This document shows, in pieces, positions 1 through 8,126 of a DNA stretch of 64,000 nucleotides. The stretch's first letter is position 1, and each line of letters opens with the position of its first letter. The stretch is from positions 124,001 to 188,000 of the forward strand of contig CAYTPV010000006.1 of assembly GCA_964440115.1 (NCBI GenBank), given 5' to 3'. Both the position numbers and the translations under genes were made by a program. The DNA is from JAEWWD01 sp964440115 (lineage in GTDB: Bacteria; Bacillota; Clostridia; Christensenellales; CAG-138). The notes beneath the pieces were generated by a model that was not told the origin of the DNA, searched no databases, and was given only the letters and a program-made list of their open reading frames with translations.

Positions 1-897
1 GACCCCGCAAGCCCTGTGCTGCATTACGCACAGGAAATTTTCGAGGGACTCAAGGCATACCGCGCAAGCAATAACGACATCCTTCTGTTCCGTGCGATGG
101 ATAACGCGCGCAGGCTCAACGAAAGTGCTGAGCGCATGTGCATGCCGACCATCGATCCGGAATTTAATTATCAGGCCATTTCTGCGCTGGTGGATGCGGA
201 CCGTGATTGGGTACCCAACAGTCCCGCCACCCTGTACATCCGGCCGACCATGATTGCGGACGGAAACGCACTTGGCGTGCACGCGGCGCATAAATATATT
301 TATTATGTGATCTGTTCGCCCTCGGGCGCTTACTACTCCACCGGATTGTCGCCCGTGCGCATTTTCGTGGAGGATGAATATGTACGCGCTGTCAAGGGCG
401 GCACCGGCTTTATCAAGACAGGCGCGAACTATGCGGCCAGTCTGAAGGCGGCAGAACGCGCTGAAGCCAAGGGCTTCAATCAGGTGCTGTGGCTGGATGG
501 CAGAGAAAACAAGTACATCGAGGAAGTCGGTTCCATGAACATGATGTTCCTCATCAACGATACCCTGACCACCGCGCCGCTCGAGGGCAGCATTCTTTCC
601 GGCATCACCCGCCGGTCCGTGCTCGCATTGGCTGCTGAAATGGGCGTCAAAGTTGAAGAGCGCAAGCTCTCCATCGATGAACTCATTGCGGCGGGGGAAA
701 GCGGAGCGTTGAAGGAAGCGTTCGGCACCGGTACAGCAGCGGTCGTATCTCCTGTTGGCGAACTGACTTACAGGGATAAGACCATCGTCGTAAATGGCGG
801 CGCAATCGGCAAGCTGACACAAAAGCTCTACGATACGCTCACAGGTATCCAGTTTGGCGATATTCAGGATACGCACGGCTGGGTCACTCGCGTATAA
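1..897 (+). CDS. ilvE: Branched-chain amino acid aminotransferase, 5' end cut by window edge
   Basis: Fold type IV PLP aminotransferase that interconverts Leu, Ile and Val with their 2-oxo acids in the cytosol. The frame is open from base 1, so the true start lies upstream. The first visible residues (HYAQEIFEGLKAY) are the conserved early part of the family, so only about 50-60 residues are missing. The PLP lysine is the K of GFIKTGANY (codon at 415-417). EVGSMNMMF, SGITRRS and the C-terminal FGTGTAA match the bacterial BCAT family. A promoter or leader cannot be judged. The next gene begins 72 bases downstream with its own ribosome site. Confidence 0.93.
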   Translation, partial: DPASPVLHYAQEIFEGLKAYRASNNDILLFRAMDNARRLNESAERMCMPTIDPEFNYQAISALVDADRDWVPNSPATLYIRPTMIADGNALGVHAAHKYIYYVICSPSGAYYSTGLSPVRIFVEDEYVRAVKGGTGFIKTGANYAASLKAAERAEAKGFNQVLWLDGRENKYIEEVGSMNMMFLINDTLTTAPLEGSILSGITRRSVLALAAEMGVKVEERKLSIDELIAAGESGALKEAFGTGTAAVVSPVGELTYRDKTIVVNGGAIGKLTQKLYDTLTGIQFGDIQDTHGWVTRV

Positions 898-969
898 AAT
901 AGGAGCATTTACGGAAGTATCGGAGTATATACATACTCTATTGCTGCCGTAGTTCGTAAAGGAGAGGCC

Positions 970-2850
970 TTGAACTCTATGAAAAGAGTGATTTCAGCCA
1001 TCTGCATACTTGCGGTGGTGCTGGCGGTGAGCACATCAGCGCTTGCTGCCGCAGTGGTGGTTACCTCAGATCCTCAGCAGTTGGAATCTGCGGGCACGGT
1101 AAAGATCAGCTTTACCATTTCCAACGATTCCGCTTATGAAATGCGTGATATCAATATCAGCGGATATGGCCTTACAGGATCTCAGGAGTTGCAGGGTCTT
1201 GTGGTCGCACCGGGCGGTGAGCGTTCCTTTTACCTGCCGAATGTTCAGGTAATTGACGATATGCTCGGACAGCCTCTATCCTATACGCTTGCATGGACTG
1301 AGAACGGTGACCATCGGTCTAAGTCTGTCTCCGTAACCGTGGAAGGTCCCAAGCAGGCGCTGGAAATGACTGCGACGAGGACTGCCGATAAGACTTCCGG
1401 CAAGGAAGGCGACAAAATTACGCTGACCTATACGCTGAATAATCCCGGCGAAGTGGAAATGACCAATATTTCCATTACGGACAGCGGCCTGAAGCAGTCG
1501 CCTGTTGCGACGGGATTGACTTTGCAGCCGGGCAGCCAGCCGCTTAAAGTCACGTACCAGTATACGTTAGGCAAAGAGGATGCTGTAAGCCAGCCCATCA
1601 TTACATATAAGCTGAACGGGGAAGGCAAGACATATATGCTCCCCGACAAGCTTACGCTCGAGGTACTCAAGGTAGCGAAACTGGAAGTGGACGTAGTCAA
1701 GAGCGATCCAACGCCCGATGGGGTTGCGTTCACGTTGACGCTGCGCAATACGGGAAATCAGGCGATCAACGGCATTCGCGTAGCGGATGAGCTGGGCGGG
1801 AAAGTCAACAGCCAAGCCTTCAAACTGGACGTGGGCGGAGAAAAGACCTTGGATGCCTACCTCGTTCCCAATCCGTCTGCCCTTAGAAACGTATCCTTTA
1901 TCATTACTGGCGAGGATGAGCAGGGGCAATCCACACAGCTGGGCAAAACAGAGAGCTACGAGGTATGGCCGTACGTAGATCCGAGCCACGTTTCCCTTTC
2001 CCTGACCGCAACCGCAAAGCAGCCGCTGTCCGAAAGCGGACGCCTGCAGGTGCGCTTTGCCGTACAAAACAACTCCAACGTGGAAATGACAAACGCCGTT
2101 ATTGCGGAGGATGAACTCGGCACGCTGGAGACAATGGATATTCTGCAGCTTGGCGAAACGGTTGTAGAAAAAGAGCTTCTTGTGGGCGAACCGCGGGAAT
2201 TGCATTTTACGCTGACCGCTTCCGATCCTTCCGGCGCGCAGCATTCTTTTCAAGCTACACTGACGGCGGCACATGAAGTGAAAGCTACTCCCACCCCTGT
2301 TCCCGAAGACAATGGGGAGGAAGAGCCTCAAACCGGGATGAGCGGTACATTGATCACTGTACTGATCGTGCTGGCCGCGTTGATGGCGGTCGCCGGAATT
2401 GCGCTTCTGGCACTTTCCATATACGAGCGTCGTCGGAATGCAGCAATGCAGCAGGATGACGAGGAAGAGTCCCATTCTCGCATTGGTACGCAGCCCCGTG
2501 CTACCGGGAGGCGCATGCAGGTTACGCTTCATGATGAAGACGATGAAGACGACGTTATAAACACAGTGCGTTCGGTGCCGACCGGCGAATCGTTCAGACG
2601 TGCTGCCGGCATTCAAACACAGCAGCAGACGCTCCGGTCTGATCCGGTGCAACAGCAACCGCAGGTCGTGCAGCAGGATAGAACTGTACCACAGGAAAGA
2701 ACTGTACCACAGGAAAGAACAGTGCCGCAGGAAAGAACTGTACCGCAGCAGCCGCAGGTTGCGCCCCCGCAGCCGCCGCCCGTGCCGCAGGCTTCTCCGG
2801 AAATCAGAAACCGCGTGCATCGCGTACGTCCCATTGACGAGGATAAATAG
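970..2850 (+). CDS. Secreted or membrane-anchored protein with repeated CARDB/DUF11-like domains
   Basis: I do not recognise a named family over the whole length. A signal peptide (residues about 1-27, ending SALAA) is followed by several Ig-like beta domains of the CARDB/DUF11 kind; phrases such as ISFTISNDS, LTYTLNNPG, FTLTLRNTG and VRFAVQNNS recur. Then come a transmembrane helix at about 460-483 and a roughly 140-residue tail that should be cytoplasmic. The tail has acidic DEDDED stretches and a Q/P-rich region with four RTVPQE-type units. A TTG start at 970 is chosen because AGGAG at 960-964 is well spaced to it, whereas ATG 979 is too far away. A role in the envelope is inference only. 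Confidence 0.8.
   Translation: MNSMKRVISAICILAVVLAVSTSALAAAVVVTSDPQQLESAGTVKISFTISNDSAYEMRDINISGYGLTGSQELQGLVVAPGGERSFYLPNVQVIDDMLGQPLSYTLAWTENGDHRSKSVSVTVEGPKQALEMTATRTADKTSGKEGDKITLTYTLNNPGEVEMTNISITDSGLKQSPVATGLTLQPGSQPLKVTYQYTLGKEDAVSQPIITYKLNGEGKTYMLPDKLTLEVLKVAKLEVDVVKSDPTPDGVAFTLTLRNTGNQAINGIRVADELGGKVNSQAFKLDVGGEKTLDAYLVPNPSALRNVSFIITGEDEQGQSTQLGKTESYEVWPYVDPSHVSLSLTATAKQPLSESGRLQVRFAVQNNSNVEMTNAVIAEDELGTLETMDILQLGETVVEKELLVGEPRELHFTLTASDPSGAQHSFQATLTAAHEVKATPTPVPEDNGEEEPQTGMSGTLITVLIVLAALMAVAGIALLALSIYERRRNAAMQQDDEEESHSRIGTQPRATGRRMQVTLHDEDDEDDVINTVRSVPTGESFRRAAGIQTQQQTLRSDPVQQQPQVVQQDRTVPQERTVPQERTVPQERTVPQQPQVAPPQPPPVPQASPEIRNRVHRVRPIDEDK
2680..2751 (+). repeat. Four tandem 18-bp units encoding RTVPQE/Q
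   Basis: Four in-frame 18-base units (AGAACTGTACCACAGGAA and close variants) encode RTVPQE three times and RTVPQQ once in the C-terminal tail of the preceding protein. Units differ by single bases, so copy number could vary by slippage between strains. Confidence 0.85.
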
Positions 2851-2861
2851 TTTGTTTTATT

Positions 2862-2889
2862 AGAAGGGGGGCGTAAGCCTCCCTTCTTT
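2862..2889 (+). terminator. Rho-independent terminator after the CARDB-like gene
   Basis: AGAAGGG(G)GGC, loop GTAA, GCC(T)CCCTTCT followed by TTC, 12 bases after the stop codon. Confidence 0.7.
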
Positions 2890-2921
2890 CTGGATTACCT
2901 AAGCATAGAAAGGATCCTAGT

Positions 2922-3590
2922 ATGCAAGCGTTTACTGGCCTGACGGAGGAAACTTATCGGTTCTTCTGGGAACTGGCTTTTCAAAACAACCATGCGTTTT
3001 ATGAAGAAAACCGCAGCCGTTATGAGCAAGTAGTCAAAACCCCCATGCTGCAGCTTGCGAAGGAACTAACTGAGACCGCGCAGGAGATAGATCCTTCTTT
3101 CAATGTACGGCCGTCGTCGGTGGTATCCCGTATCCGCCGGGATACGAGATATTCAAAGGATAAATCGCCCTATCGCGACCATTCCTGGCTGGCGTATAAA
3201 TATCATGGCATGTCAACGGGAGAGAGCTTTGTTCTCTACGCGGAATTTGAACGCACCTCCTACGGCTATGGCATGGGTATGTACTGCCCGCAGCCGCAGT
3301 ATATGGCGGAAATTCGCAAACGGATATTGGCACGACCCAGTCGGTTCCTTGAGTTGGTCAATGATAACAAACTGAAGGAACGTTTTGAACTATCCGGCGA
3401 AGAGTATCGCCGCCCCAAATTCCCGGATGCGCCGCAGGAATTGCAGCCATGGCTGAACAAGCGCAGCATCTCCTACTGCTTCTCATCAGACGAGCTGATA
3501 AATACCATGCGCCCGGAACTGGTCGACGAAATCAAAGAAGGGTTTCAAATATTAAAACCCCTGTATAGGTTTATACAGGGGCTGGAATAA
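2922..3590 (+). CDS. DUF2461 family protein
   Basis: 222 residues, matching the DUF2461/TIGR02453 family of unknown function from near the N terminus (FFWELAFQNNHAFYEENR) through the conserved RIRRDTRYSKDKSPY block to the end. It appears soluble and cytosolic, with no signal peptide or membrane segment. ATG 2922 follows AGAAAGGATCC. It stands alone between two terminators. The biochemical role is unknown. Confidence 0.85.
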   Translation: MQAFTGLTEETYRFFWELAFQNNHAFYEENRSRYEQVVKTPMLQLAKELTETAQEIDPSFNVRPSSVVSRIRRDTRYSKDKSPYRDHSWLAYKYHGMSTGESFVLYAEFERTSYGYGMGMYCPQPQYMAEIRKRILARPSRFLELVNDNKLKERFELSGEEYRRPKFPDAPQELQPWLNKRSISYCFSSDELINTMRPELVDEIKEGFQILKPLYRFIQGLE

Positions 3591-3602
3591 AAGCTTGATT
3601 GC

Positions 3603-3631
3603 CGGGCGTTCTGTCATGAACAGAGCGCCCG
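3603..3631. terminator. Terminator between convergent genes
   Basis: GGGCG(T)TCTGT, loop, ACAGA GCGCCC, followed on the plus strand by GATTTTGTTCTATTTT. It lies between the stops of the DUF2461 gene (+) and the membrane protein gene (-). The plus direction has the better U-tract. Confidence 0.65.
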
Positions 3632-3639
3632 ATTTTGTT

Positions 3640-5517
3640 CTATTTTCTTACATCGTAAATTTGGATCGTACTGTTCTCATATACCACCGGGAATTGTTCG
3701 AAGTAATCTTCGTCAATGGCATAGGTATATCGTTCGTAGTCGCCTACCCAAACATAATCGATACCGTATTGCTGCCGCAGCGCGTCAAAACACTGCTCTG
3801 GATGCTCAAACATCAGTTTCACCTGCTGTTCACGCGATTCGTAATCGACGCCGTGAAAGAAAAGATATGAACCTGTACCGCAGTAAATATTTCGTCCGGT
3901 TAGCGAGGAAACGGCGTTATTATGATTTGTCGCGGTCAGAAACAGCGAATCGGCAGCCGTATTGGTTTGAATGAACGCGGTTGCCTGCACCGAATCTGCG
4001 CTGAATTGTTCATAATCGCTTACGCATTCCCGGCCCAGTGTCAGTACGCCCGAGAGGAACAAAGGAATGATCGCGCATGCGGCCAGATATCTTCGGCCAG
4101 GAAATTGCCTGAGCGCCGCGTATAAATCCGCCAGAAATTTTGCCACGATACCGCAGGTAAAGGCGAACCAGATGAACAGAAGCTTATTGTTGTCGTATGG
4201 ATTAGGCTGGAACTGTACGAATTCCGCGAGAAACCATATCAGCAGCGCACCATTATAAAACGCGCGGTCTTCCTTAGGCAGCCGAAAGTAAGCCACCGGC
4301 AGAAGAAGGAACAATAGCCCCCAATTCTTAATATAGAACCACAGGAATGAATCTGTCTCGTTGCCCCAATTGAAATGAAGCTTCAGGAAGCCGTTGGATT
4401 GTTTAAATGTGAACAACAGCAGTTGCGGAGCCGCAAGCGCGGCAACGATCAGCCCATATTTCAGCCAGCCCATTAGAACAACCCTAGGCTGTTTCTGTAT
4501 GAAGGCTCTCAAAAGATAGATAACGCTGACCATACCAAGCGCGAGGAAGGAATGCGTATGTACAAGCGGCATGCATCCGGCGATAACGCCCAGATAGACG
4601 AACAGATGCGGTTCTTCCTCAAACGCTGCCCTGCGCAGCAGATACAACGATGGGAACAGCAGCGCCCAACCGAACAGCGTAGCCCGCTGGGGGATCAGCA
4701 TGTCCGCGATTGTATTCACCCAACGCAGCCCGTCCACAGGGAAATTGGTTGGCGTATTGTAAAACGCCGTGAATATGCGGGAGAACGCATCGGGGTTTTG
4801 CTTGATGAGGTCAAGAAAATACCAGAAACCAAATCCGCTGCCAATAAAAAACAGCAGCGTAGCAAATATGGCGGTATTGACATTTTTCAGCCAGCGCTCA
4901 AAGAAGCAGTACGCGCCAAGCAGTACGAGTCCGTATGCGAGTAACGAAGGCAGCAGCATGGCAAAACGCAGAGATGCCCCAAGTACAAGGAAAGTGGCGC
5001 TGATGCTGTCGCAAAGGAACGGGTAACCGACAGCGACTCCGGGCAATATGGAGTATTGCGGAGGGAACATGCCCTGTACGGCGATACTCGAGGCCAGACC
5101 CAGATGCAGCGGCAGATCACCAAATGTGGACTGCCCGGAATGCAGCGCGCCGCCCTGCGGATTGAGTACATGCGTGAAAAACAGATATACGCCAAGTACG
5201 AACAATGGAACGAGCGCGTAAAGCGCTGGCCGTTCCTGCAAAATGCCTGAACGCAGCAGCTCATTTTTGCGGGATACCCAGTAACCCGCGAGCCCTGCCG
5301 CGCAGCAAAGCGCAAGCGCCACGCACTGAGAAAGCACATTGAAGCCGAATGCAAAGCTCGCGAGTGCGGGCAGCCACAGCAGCATCAGCAACGCAAAAAC
5401 GCCGCCCATCATCAGGCGGATCAGCGTTCGTTCCTGTGCGAAACAAGCGCGTGACAAAGCCTGTCCGGCGGCGATAAAAACACAAAAGTACAGCAGAGAA
5501 ACTATATTCAGCAGCAT
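3640..5517 (-). CDS. Polytopic membrane protein, GT-C glycosyltransferase-like
   Basis: 625 residues with about 12 predicted hydrophobic segments and a soluble C-terminal domain of about 100 residues. The first large extracytoplasmic loop carries TFGDLPLHLGLA (D134), the usual position of the catalytic acid in GT-C membrane glycosyltransferases of the PMT/GT39 type. The end (FPVVYENSTIQIYDV) resembles the C termini of such proteins. A lipid-linked sugar donor and an envelope acceptor are inferred; the substrate is unknown. ATG 5517 is chosen: it lies four bases after the stop of the upstream PH-domain gene, so translation is probably coupled. A longer reading (to 5583) would overlap that gene. 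Confidence 0.6.
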   Translation of the reverse strand: MLLNIVSLLYFCVFIAAGQALSRACFAQERTLIRLMMGGVFALLMLLWLPALASFAFGFNVLSQCVALALCCAAGLAGYWVSRKNELLRSGILQERPALYALVPLFVLGVYLFFTHVLNPQGGALHSGQSTFGDLPLHLGLASSIAVQGMFPPQYSILPGVAVGYPFLCDSISATFLVLGASLRFAMLLPSLLAYGLVLLGAYCFFERWLKNVNTAIFATLLFFIGSGFGFWYFLDLIKQNPDAFSRIFTAFYNTPTNFPVDGLRWVNTIADMLIPQRATLFGWALLFPSLYLLRRAAFEEEPHLFVYLGVIAGCMPLVHTHSFLALGMVSVIYLLRAFIQKQPRVVLMGWLKYGLIVAALAAPQLLLFTFKQSNGFLKLHFNWGNETDSFLWFYIKNWGLLFLLLPVAYFRLPKEDRAFYNGALLIWFLAEFVQFQPNPYDNNKLLFIWFAFTCGIVAKFLADLYAALRQFPGRRYLAACAIIPLFLSGVLTLGRECVSDYEQFSADSVQATAFIQTNTAADSLFLTATNHNNAVSSLTGRNIYCGTGSYLFFHGVDYESREQQVKLMFEHPEQCFDALRQQYGIDYVWVGDYERYTYAIDEDYFEQFPVVYENSTIQIYDVRK

Positions 5518-5521
5518 GAAA

Positions 5522-5977
5522 TTAATCCGGAATTCCGTCTCCGTCCACGTCGGCGAACACATGCCCGTCCGCATGCGATGCATCCTGCATCAGGCCTGCG
5601 GCACCGTATATTTCACGACCGGTAAGGCCTTTGGCGCTCCTTTCGCGCTCCACAATACGGCTGAGGAATTTGCGCACCGCATCCGGCTTTTTGATGTTCT
5701 TAATTTCAAATGTATTGTTGGATTGATCGGCAGAATACAGCGTGATGGTACCTACGCCGCACAACTTTTGCCCGAATGTGCGCACCAGTTTAATGTCGAG
5801 AATACGATACAGCAGGATTTCATTGGTTTCCGTGCGGAAGAAGCCCTTGCGCGTGGTAAAGCGATCATTGTCGACCTCATACACGGTAAAACTCAGCGGC
5901 ATGCCGAGTATGCGCTTGCGGTCGCGCCAAAGCGACTTTTCTTCCACAATATTCTCCATGTAAGGCTTTTTCGCCAT
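5522..5977 (-). CDS. PH-domain (bPH_2/YdbT-like) protein
   Basis: 151 residues; residues about 20-115 follow the bacterial PH (YdbT-type) pattern: LSFTVYEVDNDRF, EILLYRILDIKL, FGQKLCGVGTITLYSAD, FEIKNIK. Such domains often sit at membranes, but this copy has no membrane helix. The last residues (DVDGDGIPD) look like a calcium-binding DxDxDG loop, which is odd for a cytosolic protein. ATG 5977 follows a good GGAGGG site. It is first of a two-gene unit with the GT-C-like gene. Confidence 0.75.
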   Translation of the reverse strand: MAKKPYMENIVEEKSLWRDRKRILGMPLSFTVYEVDNDRFTTRKGFFRTETNEILLYRILDIKLVRTFGQKLCGVGTITLYSADQSNNTFEIKNIKKPDAVRKFLSRIVERERSAKGLTGREIYGAAGLMQDASHADGHVFADVDGDGIPD

Positions 5978-6009
5978 AAAAGGCCCTCCGTATCATAATT
6001 GCTGAGGCT

Positions 6010-6038
6010 ATTATACTCCAACGGGTATCAAGTTGGAA
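6010..6038 (-). promoter_or_regulatory. Sigma-A promoter of the PH/GT-C operon with embedded inverted repeat
   Basis: On the minus strand: TTCCAA, 17 bases, TATAAT. The spacer holds a perfect 6-bp inverted repeat, TCCAAC (6017-6022) and GTTGGA (6032-6037), which could be an operator. Confidence 0.55.
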
Positions 6039-6090
6039 GGGGTTGGGCATACATAATCCAAAGCTGCATGCGCTCAGGAGGTGAAACGTC

Positions 6091-6660
6091 ATGCTGTGGT
6101 TGAAACAGAACGGCAGGGTGCTGTTGTATATGGTACTCATTCTCGCGCTTGGCGTCTGGGGAGGATATGCGCTTGGCAATACCCGCGCAACCCCGGTTCC
6201 GACACCCGCGCCAACCGTGGCTCCCGCGGCGGAGCCTGTGAGTAAGATAGGCGAGCAGAGCATACTGCCGACAACGGATGTTACAATACGGTATACATTC
6301 CTGCTCTGCGGGCATACGCGGGAAAAGCACGAAACCGGCGGTGAATTGACAGGCTGTACGCTGGAGGATATTACGAAGAAATACCCTGATGCGCGCGTGC
6401 TTGAATTGACAGGTGAGAAGGCTGTGATAGAACGCGAAATTGAGCGATACTGCCCCGATCATGTTTCGTTGTTTATTGATGGGTCAGGAAATCTCAGTAT
6501 CTCACAGACAGATGCAACGAATTATGATGAGGAAAAAGTAACGACCCTCAATTATAACGTTTCCGAATTGCCTGAAGATGTAGTGGCCCAACTAGAAGAG
6601 GGTATCATACTGGACAATCTCGAGCAAGTGAACGCTTATCTGGAAAACGCTGAAAGTTAA
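6091..6660 (+). CDS. BofC-like protein (BofC C-terminal domain)
   Basis: 189 residues with one N-terminal transmembrane segment (about 10-29), a T/P/A-rich linker and a soluble extracytoplasmic domain. The final ~75 residues (EREIERYCPDHVSLFIDGSG ... LEEGIILDNLEQVNAYLENAES) fit the BofC C-terminal domain, including the typical YCPDH and GI...LE positions. In Bacillus BofC is a forespore-secreted regulator of the SpoIVB signal that triggers sigma-K maturation. The bofA homologue lies 3.4 kb away. ATG 6091 has an AGGAGGTG site. No clear sigma-G promoter was found. Confidence 0.6.
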   Translation: MLWLKQNGRVLLYMVLILALGVWGGYALGNTRATPVPTPAPTVAPAAEPVSKIGEQSILPTTDVTIRYTFLLCGHTREKHETGGELTGCTLEDITKKYPDARVLELTGEKAVIEREIERYCPDHVSLFIDGSGNLSISQTDATNYDEEKVTTLNYNVSELPEDVVAQLEEGIILDNLEQVNAYLENAES

Positions 6661-6686
6661 ATTGGTCAGCTAGTTAAGAACTGTAC

Positions 6687-6713
6687 AATGCCATGCCCGA
6701 TGAGCATGGCATT
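6687..6713 (+). terminator. Terminator after the BofC-like gene
   Basis: AATGCCATGC, 7-base loop, GCATGGCATT: a perfect 10-bp stem followed by a short TTGTTAT tract. Confidence 0.6.
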
Positions 6714-6751
6714 TGTTATGTGTCCAAAGCAGTTTTTGGGTTCATTCCGCC

Positions 6752-6780
6752 TTGCGCGGATGTACGGCAGGCTGTATACT
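6752..6780 (+). promoter_or_regulatory. Sigma-A promoter of proA
   Basis: TTGCGC, 17-base spacer, TATACT. The -10 ends 27 bases before the proA ATG. Confidence 0.65.
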
Positions 6781-6807
6781 ATCATGCATAAAGAAGGGGG
6801 CGGAGTT

Positions 6808-8049
6808 ATGACATTATTGGAACAGGCAAGCGCTGCAAGAGCATCATCTTACAAAATGATGACGCTGCCGTCTCCCGTTCGGGATCAGGCGCTTCGCGCC
6901 ATGGCGGATGCGCTCGAGCAGAACGTATCCCGAATACTCGAACAGAATGAATTGGATATCAAAGCCGCCGCACAAGCCGGCCGGCCGGAGGCCATGCTGG
7001 ATCGGCTGAGATTGACTCAGGCACGCATTGCCGCAATGGCGAACGGACTTAGAAAGGTAGCGGCATTGCCCGACCCCATAGGTTCCGAGGACTTTGTTAC
7101 CAAGCGGCCCAATGGAATATCCATCGGCAAACGCCGTGTTCCGTTGGGGGTAGTAGGCATTATATATGAAGCTCGGCCCAATGTTACATCTGACGCGGCA
7201 GGCTTATGCATCAAAGCAGCAAATGCGGTAATACTGCGCGGTGGGTCAGAGGCCTTCCATTCCAATGTCGCTGTCGTCGATGTTATTTCCGAAGCGGGGT
7301 ATAAAGCCGGATTGCCTGAGGGCAGCATTCAGCTCGTTCGCGATACATCCCGCGAGACCGCTACGCAAATGATGAGGCTCAACGGTTATATCGACGTGCT
7401 GATACCGCGCGGCGGAGCGAGTCTCATACAATCCGTCGTGCAGAACGCTACGGTACCCGTTATAGAAACCGGCGTCGGAAACTGCCACACTTATGTGGAT
7501 CGGTCGGCGGATATCAAAATGGCTGCCGCGATCGCATACAACGCCAAAGCGTCTCGTCCTTCTGTCTGCAACGCTATGGAAACGCTGCTGGTACAGCGGG
7601 ATGTCGCGGAGGCGCATCTTCAGGAAATTGTTGCGCCTCTTATGGAACGCGGCGTGGAATTGCGCGGCTGTGAACGCGCAGTCGCATTGCTGCCCGGCAT
7701 CAAAGCGGCGACGGAAGAGGATTGGTCTACGGAATATCTGGATTATATACTTGCGCTGCGCATTGTCGATGGACTGGACGATGCCATTGCGCATATCAAC
7801 CGCTACGGTACGCGCCATAGCGAATGCATTGTGACAAACGATTATGCCGCAGCCGAGCGTTTCCTGAATGAAGTGGACGCGGCCGCCGTATATGTGAATG
7901 CGTCTACCCGTTTTACAGATGGGGAAGAATTTGGATTCGGCGCAGAAATTGGCATTAGCACGCAAAAACTGCATGCGAGAGGCCCCATGGGATTAAACGA
8001 GCTGACGACCATTAAATATGTCTTACGGGGAAGCGGACAAATCCGCTGA
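6808..8049 (+). CDS. proA: Gamma-glutamyl phosphate reductase
   Basis: Reduces gamma-glutamyl phosphate to glutamate semialdehyde with NADPH, the second step of proline synthesis. 413 residues, normal length. The catalytic cysteine is C254 in SRPSVCNAMETLLV. RPNVTSDAAGLCIKAANAVILRGG and HARGPMGLNELTT are family signatures. The start is ATG 6808 behind AGGGGGCGGAG and a promoter; the frame stays open further upstream, but that part overlaps the terminator and promoter and is not counted. No proB is present next to it, which is unusual since the two are often adjacent. Confidence 0.96.
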   Translation: MTLLEQASAARASSYKMMTLPSPVRDQALRAMADALEQNVSRILEQNELDIKAAAQAGRPEAMLDRLRLTQARIAAMANGLRKVAALPDPIGSEDFVTKRPNGISIGKRRVPLGVVGIIYEARPNVTSDAAGLCIKAANAVILRGGSEAFHSNVAVVDVISEAGYKAGLPEGSIQLVRDTSRETATQMMRLNGYIDVLIPRGGASLIQSVVQNATVPVIETGVGNCHTYVDRSADIKMAAAIAYNAKASRPSVCNAMETLLVQRDVAEAHLQEIVAPLMERGVELRGCERAVALLPGIKAATEEDWSTEYLDYILALRIVDGLDDAIAHINRYGTRHSECIVTNDYAAAERFLNEVDAAAVYVNASTRFTDGEEFGFGAEIGISTQKLHARGPMGLNELTTIKYVLRGSGQIR

Positions 8050-8091
8050 AGCTGTGAATAGCTGTTTTTCATCATCGCAGCGCGGCTGGCA

Positions 8092-8120
8092 TTGATGCTG
8101 TAAAGCATAGCAAGTATACG
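8092..8120 (+). promoter_or_regulatory. Possible sigma-A promoter of the putative lipoprotein gene
   Basis: TTGATG, 17 bases, TATACG. If used, transcription starts at about 8127, so the protein must start downstream of the first possible codon. Confidence 0.4.
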
Positions 8121-8126
8121 GTTAGA

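Noticed and set aside
923..938. Hairpin GAGTAT-ATAC-ATACTC between ilvE and the next gene
   Set aside because: Short stem without a T-run; not convincing as terminator or operator.
1567..2820. Open frame of 417 codons on the minus strand opposite the CARDB-like gene
   Set aside because: Antisense to a gene with signal peptide and domains; the product is Arg/His/Cys-rich with no recognisable fold.
2613..2834. Cys/Gly-rich open frame opposite the RTVPQE repeats
   Set aside because: Low-complexity antisense of the Q/P-rich repeat region.
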